Source of the DNA: Diaporthe sp. PMI_573
Lineage: Eukaryota > Ascomycota > Sordariomycetes > Diaporthales > Diaporthaceae
DNA: 64,000 bases
Assembly (NCBI GenBank): GCA_021399435.1
Contig: JAJTUP010000017.1
Location: 1,178,001-1,242,000 of the forward strand
Reading direction: 5' to 3'
Position numbers and translations under genes: made by a program. This document shows, piece by piece, positions 57,521 through 64,000 of the stretch. Position 1 is the first letter of the stretch. Each line of letters opens with the position of its first letter. The notes beneath the pieces were generated by a model. It did no database searches. It was not told the origin of the DNA and saw only the letters and a program-made list of their open reading frames with translations.

Positions 57521-57886
57521 TATTGTGGCCTGGAGTCATTTGATTGCTCAGACAACTGTAAGCTCTACCCACCTCGTGCCTATGACGTCACCATTGAACT
57601 GGTTCTGACGGATTACCATCAGCCTGGGGAGACACACATAGCGACAAGAACAGCCTCTCAGCCCATCTCAATGTTTGGAATTGAGTTTGCCAATCTCTTC
57701 CTGACTAATCCGCTCGCGCCCCTCGATCGATCATGCCCACGATACCAAGAATTTGGAGGACAGACCGGCTCTTGCCAGAGGACGGAGTATCAACCCTCGA
57801 GTGCTTGGTGTGAAGCGAACCAAGCAGCCGACCTGATTGGGGTCAGGGGCTGGCCAATCAGGACACCAGAAACAATAGCTTTCTAG
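57521..57886 (+). CDS. Hypothetical ORF, Cys-containing (unrecognised)
   Basis: Open frame from 57521 with no ATG at its head: 'CSDNCKLYPPRAYDVTIELV', 'HIATRTASQPISMFGIEFAN', 'CPRYQEFGGQTGSC'. Seven Cys overall suggest an extracellular protein, but a signal peptide exon is not seen. It converges on the minus ORF that ends at 57934. Confidence 0.35.
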   Translation, partial: YCGLESFDCSDNCKLYPPRAYDVTIELVLTDYHQPGETHIATRTASQPISMFGIEFANLFLTNPLAPLDRSCPRYQEFGGQTGSCQRTEYQPSSAWCEANQAADLIGVRGWPIRTPETIAF

Positions 57887-57933
57887 CCCGGAGCACCTTC
57901 CGGGTTAATATTGTGTCACGAGTGGTTATTTGG

Positions 57934-58250
57934 CTAGAACACCTCCGGAAACCCACTGGGGTTCACGTCAATTCCGTTTGGCGCACCCACGCCAACATAG
58001 GATTTTATGGGTGACGGCACGATAAGCGCATCGTGGATCGAGTTTGGTCCCGTGGGGATCGTTAGGCGCTGGGTCCCCTTGAGTATGTATTCTATGTACA
58101 TGTACAGTTCAGTACTGGTAGCCACATGGGTGTATATGAGCACTCTGCTCTGCTGATAGAGCTTACAGCGGGCAGGCAGTATGTCCTCAATGGGATCGGC
58201 AATTGAGCATGCTGACCCCAGTATGATTTCATTCCCGCCTCCCCCCCCCC
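57934..58250 (-). CDS. Hypothetical 3' exon fragment (unrecognised)
   Basis: The frame ends at 57934 with 'TIPTGPNSIHDALIVPSPIK' and 'GAPNGIDVNPSGFPEVF', which looks coding. Its 5' side runs into a G/C homopolymer (58242-58251). Probably a fragment of an unknown gene. Confidence 0.25.
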
Positions 58251-58453
58251 CAACTTTCGTGTCCCGCGATGCATTGGGGTTGGCTTTTTCCTGATAATCC
58301 AACACGTTACGTAGACCACCTCGACTCTGTCTCACAGAGCCAATGCACCATCAATATTGCAATTATCCAAATCGTCTTCCCAGGCCCATCACCTTCTCAA
58401 TCATTGATTTCTCACACATCAAACACAGACCTACTCATTCCGTATCAACAACC

Positions 58454-59364
58454 ATGACGACCTCAAAGGTCAAGAAGACAGGACGCAAGCATCAACGCAT
58501 CACCCACACAGCCTGCGAACCCTGCCGCGACAAGAGAGCTAAGGTATTGCTCTGCCCCGTTCACTATCGCCCCCGGCCTCCTTTCAATCCATAGCAGTGG
58601 CTAATACGGTTTCTTCTCTACAGTGTGACGGTCAAAAACCTTGCGGACGCTGCCAGGGACGAGGCCTGGAGTGTCACTTCATCCAGCGCGCCTGGGCCTC
58701 AAAACGTAGTCTTCAAGACGAAACAGCCACCCTCCGCGAGAAGCTCCGTCGCCGAGACTGTGTGCTTGAGGCACTGAGCGTGCCGGGTAGCGGTGACGAC
58801 ATCGTCAGGATGCTGAGGCAAAGCGATACTACTATCGATCAAGTTTTTAAGAACCTGGGTGAAGGCTCTAGAATTCCACCGAACGACGATGCAGATATGA
58901 ATCTGGACCTGGGGGATCAAAGAAATAGTGGTGGAGCATGCGACCGCGAGGGCCGTTGGTTACCGTCAACCGCAAGCACCAACCTCTTCTCCGAACTGTC
59001 ACAGGGACACAGCCCAATCTCGTCCGCCAAGAACGGGACCTTCACCGACGACGGGGCTTCCCAACCCTCGACCATCTCACTATCCTCGACGACATCTGAT
59101 CAACAACAACAGTCTGTAGCAATGCAGGCCATCCCCTGGGCGAGCCTAGGCGCGACATCGTTCGGCACTATATTTGATAGCACGATGCCCATAAATCTGA
59201 ACCTGGACAGCTGCCCCAGCATCAGTCGATCCGCTCTTCTGGCCACCCGTCGCGGGCTCAGATCCCCTGGGACAGCCGATGCTGAACAGCTGGACAGGCT
59301 TGATGAGCGATGTCAACAGCGATGTCAACAACGAGGTCGACTTGCCCTGTGTCGCGTAAGATAG
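58454..59364 (+). CDS. Small Zn2Cys6 transcription factor, frameshifted C-terminus
   Basis: Exon 1 (58454-58543) and exon 2 (58624-59364) give 276 aa. Zinc cluster 'CEPCRDKRAK' + 'CDGQKPCGRC' + 'QGRGLEC' (C2C6C5C2C6C), with the intron just before the third Cys, exactly as in the 24-kb regulator. A leucine-rich dimerisation-like stretch follows ('LQDETATLREKLRRRD'). There is no fungal_trans domain. Compared with its inverted copy, the last 45 codons are in the wrong frame: near 59224 one extra base moves it out of 'VDPLFWPPVAGSDPLGQPM', which is open in the neighbouring frame to a TAA 19 nt before the present stop. The DNA-binding half is intact, so it may still work. Confidence 0.75.
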
Positions 59365-60756
59365 GGACCGCGATTATACGAACAGCGGCCTAATTGAACA
59401 CTAGGCCTTGTACGACTTCTTGTGCATTATTCGCAGGAGAAAAGGAGAGAAAAGCAGTGATACCCCCTGTTGATAACGTAATGCGGGCACACATTGCCAG
59501 GTAAGATGGATGGGAGAACAGTCGATGGCAGGAGTCAGGCGTTGCCAAGGGTTTTTTATGTTGTGCAATCAGCCTTCTGGAGACATGGGGAGCCTCCATA
59601 TTCCGCAGTAGAGATTGGCCGCCCATAGGCTGGCACGCCTCTGAGCGTCCCACATGCTGCGGCATGAATTCATCATCTAAAAATGAGTTGGAGTACTCAC
59701 AACACGCGCTGAAGCTGCAGCCCCAAGCATAATTCCTGAACTGTATTCCGAGGTTGTAGCCGTTTGCAGACCGCGAACGCGCGAAAGCATGAATCCGACA
59801 GGTCCCAAGTTGCCAAACAGGGGCCTCTAACTCAAAGGGTGGAGTGCTGTTAACCGTCGAATCCCCTGAACTACCCCTACAAAGTGTGCCACACCATCGC
59901 AGGATCCTTGCTACTTCGCCATCTCGAACCCAAGGGCACAGACAGCCATTTCCTGCCTTGATGCACCGCAGCGACCAACTGTAAAACTTATTCACGACTT
60001 TTTCACATCCTCACGACGGGCACGGCAGTCTGCAGATGCAATATAAATGAATTATTTCTCGTTAAATCACCCAAGTATGTTGAGTCGGCTTTGACTTGAT
60101 TGAGCAGAAATTAAGCTGGAAAGTCTCCCACAAAGCACGCAGGCTGCCAGGTATTGGTGCTTCATGGTAACGCTCTTTCGACGTAGTTCGTGCCATTATG
60201 ACGCAGACGTATCCAATCTAGGGTGGTCAACTCTTCGTCATTTGTATCGTTGTGGTTGGGTTTGTACATCATAGGTATCATTGTCGACACCGCCTTAGAG
60301 CCGAGCAGTCCCTTGTTGGGGGGGCGGGGGGGGGGGCAGAAGCGTTGCTTCTGCAGCACCGCCGTTACGGGATTTTCGATAGCATTAGTCTTTTCGATGT
60401 CCTGGAATCGTTAGTATCCGGAAGAAGGCCTATTCGACATGATCAATTACCGCCTGACAAGCTGCATCTACGTGCACGACTACGTACCCAATAAGGTCTT
60501 CACATGCATTCACGACACGATGCCGTGGAAACTATGACGTCCATTATGCGTCATGGCCTGCATTGAGATGACATATAATGTCCCGGATTTCTCTCTTCTA
60601 CGTCTAGATAGTTCAACGCCTCCAATGCAAACCATAACGAGTTTTGAAGTATATGTTGAACATCATGTCACTGCCGATTACCACTGAATCATCCACCGTC
60701 ATGTCCGACTTGAATAACCAGATCAATGTGCAGAATGAGCGCGACCAAGGCGTTTC
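59365..60756. other. Intergenic; one 201-codon minus ORF of doubtful status
   Basis: The minus frame 59390-59995 is open for 201 codons but has no ATG start, no domain and an odd composition (Cys/Trp/Ser), so I do not call it. G-rich runs lie at 60318-60336. Nothing else is seen. Confidence 0.35.
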
Positions 60757-61001
60757 TCACACCATCGGGCGCTCCAAGGTGCCGCAGATGGTCATCAACT
60801 CGGAACGGTCCCGCGATAATCCGAAGTCGCCTAACTTGACATAAATATCACTTTCCGATCGGTACTGTACAAGTATATTGGCCGGCTTGATGTCTCGGTG
60901 CGCGATTGGTGGCCTGTTCTCGTGAAGATATGTCAAAGCCGATAAGCAATGACGGACGATTGTCAAGGTCTCATCGTATGATATATCCTTAGCCGAAAGA
61001 T
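60757..61001 (-). pseudogene. Ser/Thr protein kinase fragment
   Basis: One exon after a CTTCAG acceptor at 61002: 'CLSALTYLHENRPPIAHRDI' with 'KPANIL' (catalytic loop) and 'VKLGDFGLSRD' (DFG), then 'TICGT' of the activation loop. Right after this the frame leaves kinase sequence ('LERPMV', stop) where 'Y.APE' is expected, and no N-lobe is found upstream. A single-exon leftover of a kinase gene. Confidence 0.75.
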
Positions 61002-61725
61002 CTGAAGGGCATGGGACTTATCTCCGCATCCGGCTTTGCATCGTACGTCCAGACGACCACGGTGGGTGCTGACGGCCAGCTTCGTTTGACATGAGCACAA
61101 AGCCAGAGAAACTGCTTTGGACCTGAGGCATGGATGGCGCGTGACGTAAGCACCCGACAACTCCGTCTCGAGGAGTTCTAGTCCAGGTACCCGCACTTAG
61201 ATGGACTATCAGAGCTTCATCTTGATGCCTTCTATACCTAGTCTGTGCTTTCAAGAAGTCTCTCAGAACGCAGCGGACGTTTTGAACGTCGACCCTGGCT
61301 AGATCTCTGTGGTTGCGCTTATATCGGAACAGGAATCAGTGCACTGATCAACTAATTATAGCTGCACTCCATTCTGAAATGCCATCTACGATAAACTCCC
61401 CGGTCCTAGGGAGGAGCACTCCGGAACACGTCGTCTCCGCCCTGTGTTTTGCCCTGTGATGTCATCAGGTGCTGCGGTTGCAGAATGTGCCACTGCATAG
61501 AAGACAGTGAGATCGCTCCCTGCGCGATTGGTCGTCCCCCGCTTACTCCGATTTCCCTGTCTCATATTTGTTGGGTCGTTGCGACATCTGATTGAGATAT
61601 GCTTGATCACGTTGGATATTATCTCCAGTTGATGTGTAATGAGCGTGTTGCTTTGCTAAGAGAAGGAAGAAACAGGAGTCCAAACCCTCATTCAGAAGAC
61701 AAATTGAACCACGAAATGAGACATC
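61002..61725. other. Intergenic, no gene recognised
   Basis: Minus-strand ORFs here (61018-61254, 61386-61610) show no domain; they may be degraded upstream kinase sequence. Confidence 0.35.
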
Positions 61726-63656
61726 ATGAGATCTGTGCCCCCTCGTCTTGACCGTCAAACGATATGAAACCCTGTTCGATAGAACCCATCCCGACTCTCG
61801 CCCATAATCCGCTTTCCGGGCCTTCCGTAACAACCAGTACGTAATATGTCCGTTTGCCATCCTTTCATCTCGTCCGTCTTCCCATTATAGCACACCGTAC
61901 CTCTATCGAGGCCTCTCTTTCTTGATCGAACCACAGATGCACGACTTCATCGCCCTTCTCATTGCGTATAACATGTTCCAAACTCTCTGGTTTGATCTCG
62001 CAATGTTGAATACGTGTCACTCGAGCTTTCAAAAGATAGCCATCATTCTCCGGGTTGCTGGTCTCGTTGGTCGCCTTGCCATCCACAAATTGAACGCTCT
62101 AATCCCACTCAACGTCTCGAATTTCCGGATACTCGACCTGCCCAGGATATGCCATCCAAGACCACGACGGAATCTTGTAGCCAGCTGTGTCAGATATCCG
62201 CTGCTTGGTAATTTTCTGCAACCGTCGCCATAGAAGACTTCTGTGAAGATAGCGTTCAAAGATACCGTATCTGACATTTGTGACGAAAGCGTCGGCCAAC
62301 GCCATGACTAGTGAGTCGATCGCAACGGGCCTGTCTGTCTCCTTCGTGAGGCCTAAGTTCGAGTATCCAGCAAACAGAGATTGAAACAACCGGATTTGAG
62401 CCGCCAGAGCGCGTTGCGTAATAGAGCGAGGAAATTCTGGGTCACTTCGAAAAGATAAATTCGCGCTAATTTATTACAAATTAGCAAGCTTATTAGTAAG
62501 TACTCGGTGATAACAATGGAATTGTAAAGGCAAGAAGCGGTGCGTGTAGCTGAGCTCCACGTGGACTTACTTGTACATGTAAGTAAGCGTTTCGCAACGC
62601 ACCCCCCCACCACACACACTCGAAGTACGTTTGCCTTGTCGTAAAATGGATCGTTCGGCGTGACAAGGCTCGTTCCTGTAACACCCATGCCCTCTTGTTC
62701 AAGACACCTTCCTCCACGTCGCCAGGGAAATCGTCGATAAATGTGCAAACATAGACCTTGCCATGTGAGGAGTTAGGCACTGTCACGTATTGCAAATTTG
62801 ACTATTCCATCGGCCGGTTGAGAAACCCCTCAGTTGAATCTTCGGCAGAGGTGGCAGCAATCGTACAGTAAGCGTTCTTGAAGACCGTTTCCATCTTTGT
62901 GGCTTCGGTTGCCCAGTCCCCGTCGTCGCCTTGAATGATACAAAGCGAGTCGATCCAGAGGTATCGCTTGCCGATCTCTCGAGTGACTCTGATTGCATCT
63001 TGAAAGGTCGGCGGCAATTGTTCAACAAGAAATCTTCGACTCCTGCGCTTTTTGTTCCTACGGGTAGTCCGCCATTTTTTTTTTTTTTTTTTTTACTTCT
63101 TTGTTAGCTTGCCCCAGCAATGGGACAGAGCAACGTAGTGTATTCCTTCAGTTTGTCTGTCGAGATGAGGCGCACTCTGTCGCGGCCAATCCCCACACCG
63201 ATGACCCGGGTTGGCATTTGAGCACCATTGGGATTGGGACAGCATCCACCATCTCGCGAGCATTCGCCTTTGTCACAAAGTCGAAGCCATTCCTTGATTA
63301 GCCCGAAATGACTCGGGCTACCCGATTGTAGGAATACGGGAAGTCCAGGTTGTATTGGCTTCGACCTTCTAGAGACGTCTTGGGGCTTTTCTAACAAAGT
63401 GTCAGCTGTCTATGCCATCATCTTCGACAACGGAGCAGTTTCACACACCCGACACAGCACAGATCCTTACGTAATGCCGGGCTTCAAGAAGTTGCATCTT
63501 GGTGTCCTTGACCTCGTCCTTGTTGACGCATTTCGAGAGGATTTGACAGAGATCACAGCCGTTCTTTGGGCCATGCAACGAAGAGAGAGTGATATCTAGG
63601 TCAATGTTGAGACACCGATCGCATAATGCTGAAGAGGCTTCAGTATTGAAAGTCAA
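61726..63656 (-). pseudogene. HET-domain (heterokaryon incompatibility) gene, decayed
   Basis: Order on the minus strand: 'CDRCLNIDLDITLSSLHG', intron at GTAAGG (about 63471), then '(Y)TT' broken from 'LSHCWGKLTKK' by a frameshift near 63115, a T20 run, 'LPPTFQDAIRVTREIGKRYL' and 'WIDSLCIIQGDDGDW' (HET signature), an in-frame TAG at 62802, 'KRAWVLQERALSRRTIHF', a frameshift in a G-run near 62603 before 'RCETLTYM', a GTAAGT intron, then 'DPEFPRSITQ', 'KETDRPVAID', 'PSWSWMAYPG', an in-frame TGA at 61865 and the end at 61726. HET proteins trigger cell death on recognition of non-self. At least four lesions rule out a product. The 5' end continues toward the window edge. Confidence 0.85.
63075..63094. 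repeat. T20 homopolymer inside HET pseudogene
   Basis: Twenty T on the plus strand, interrupting the HET coding frame between the 'HCWGKL' and 'LPPTFQDA' blocks. Confidence 0.9.
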
Positions 63657-63862
63657 ATTTGGCAGAATTTCTGCTTTAAGGCGTGCTAAAAATGTATCAT
63701 CAGGCCGGTAGGTATATTCGTCCTCAGCATCCTGGGTTGTTCATCTATGTCAGCATTGCATAATACACAAGTGTACAGACTAACTCAGAATCTGGCAAAA
63801 TAAAACAGATATGGTCAGCCATTTCATGGGGTTAGCATAGTAGCACGTACTTCCTGAAAAAT

Positions 63863-63980
63863 GGGTCAGCAAACAGGTCGCTCCGTCTCGTCGGCACACC
63901 AAGACTTACCAACTATATCACCAAAGACAGCCGGGGTCAGCAAACATATCGCTCCGTCTCGTCGGCACAGCAAGACTTAC
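63863..63980. repeat. 47-bp direct repeat at right edge
   Basis: 63863-63909 and 63934-63980 both read GGGTCAGCAAACA..TCGCTCC through to AAGACTTAC with three mismatches, 71 bp apart. On the minus strand each copy starts GTAAGTCTTG, a splice-donor-like sequence. They lie upstream of the HET gene start. Confidence 0.8.
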
Positions 63981-64000
63981 TTCCTATTAATGTCCTCATT

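Noticed and set aside
59390..59995. 201-codon minus ORF
   Set aside because: No ATG start, unusual Cys/Trp content and no recognisable homology; chance ORF more likely.

Overview
The window comes from a filamentous ascomycete, probably a Sordariomycete-like accessory or lineage-specific region. The evidence is short GT-AG introns (about 50-90 nt) throughout, two further zinc-cluster (Zn2Cys6) gene loci plus a decayed third, a HET-domain gene, a fungal ent-kaurene-oxidase-like P450, and a Tad1-type LINE. Transposon coding sequence carries stop codons at Gln/Trp/Arg positions, as expected from C-to-T decay (RIP or deamination). Gene density is low and roughly half of the recognisable genes are broken. 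I see no bacterial-type operons, CRISPR or rRNA.

Layout. 0-10 kb: a hAT transposase fragment running off the left edge, an intact five-exon P450, a decayed second P450, and two unknown ORFs each cut by one stop. 10-21.5 kb: a Ulp1/C48-like protease with a coiled-coil tail, a solo LTR with a perfect target duplication, a TDP2-like EEP phosphodiesterase, a patatin start fragment, a kinase C-lobe, uncharacterised gene A, and a frameshifted BTB gene. 24-31 kb: a 921-aa Zn2Cys6 regulator and a small predicted secreted protein. 32-38.4 kb: weakly supported hypothetical genes, then a regulator pseudogene.

38.4-47.3 kb is a transposon nest: a 476-bp MITE, a Mutator-like element with 58-bp perfect terminal repeats, and a Tad1-like LINE joined to its right end. 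47.3-51.2 kb: uncharacterised gene B, a paralogue of gene A, followed by a 14-bp minisatellite and a conserved fungal hypothetical pseudogene. 53-64 kb: a gluconokinase with a 1-bp deletion, an amidase remnant, two inverted copies of a small Zn2Cys6 gene that are each damaged in a different place, a kinase fragment, and a decayed HET gene that reaches the right edge.

The genes do not form an obvious pathway. The likely functional set is the P450, the C48-like protease, the EEP enzyme, genes A and B, the large Zn2Cys6 regulator and the secreted protein. The most interesting under-described signal is the A/B gene family, which shares exon structure, an acidic 'DPM[DE]I' N-terminus, a TATA promoter and, in both copies, a downstream field of imperfect ATTTCGGT repeats.
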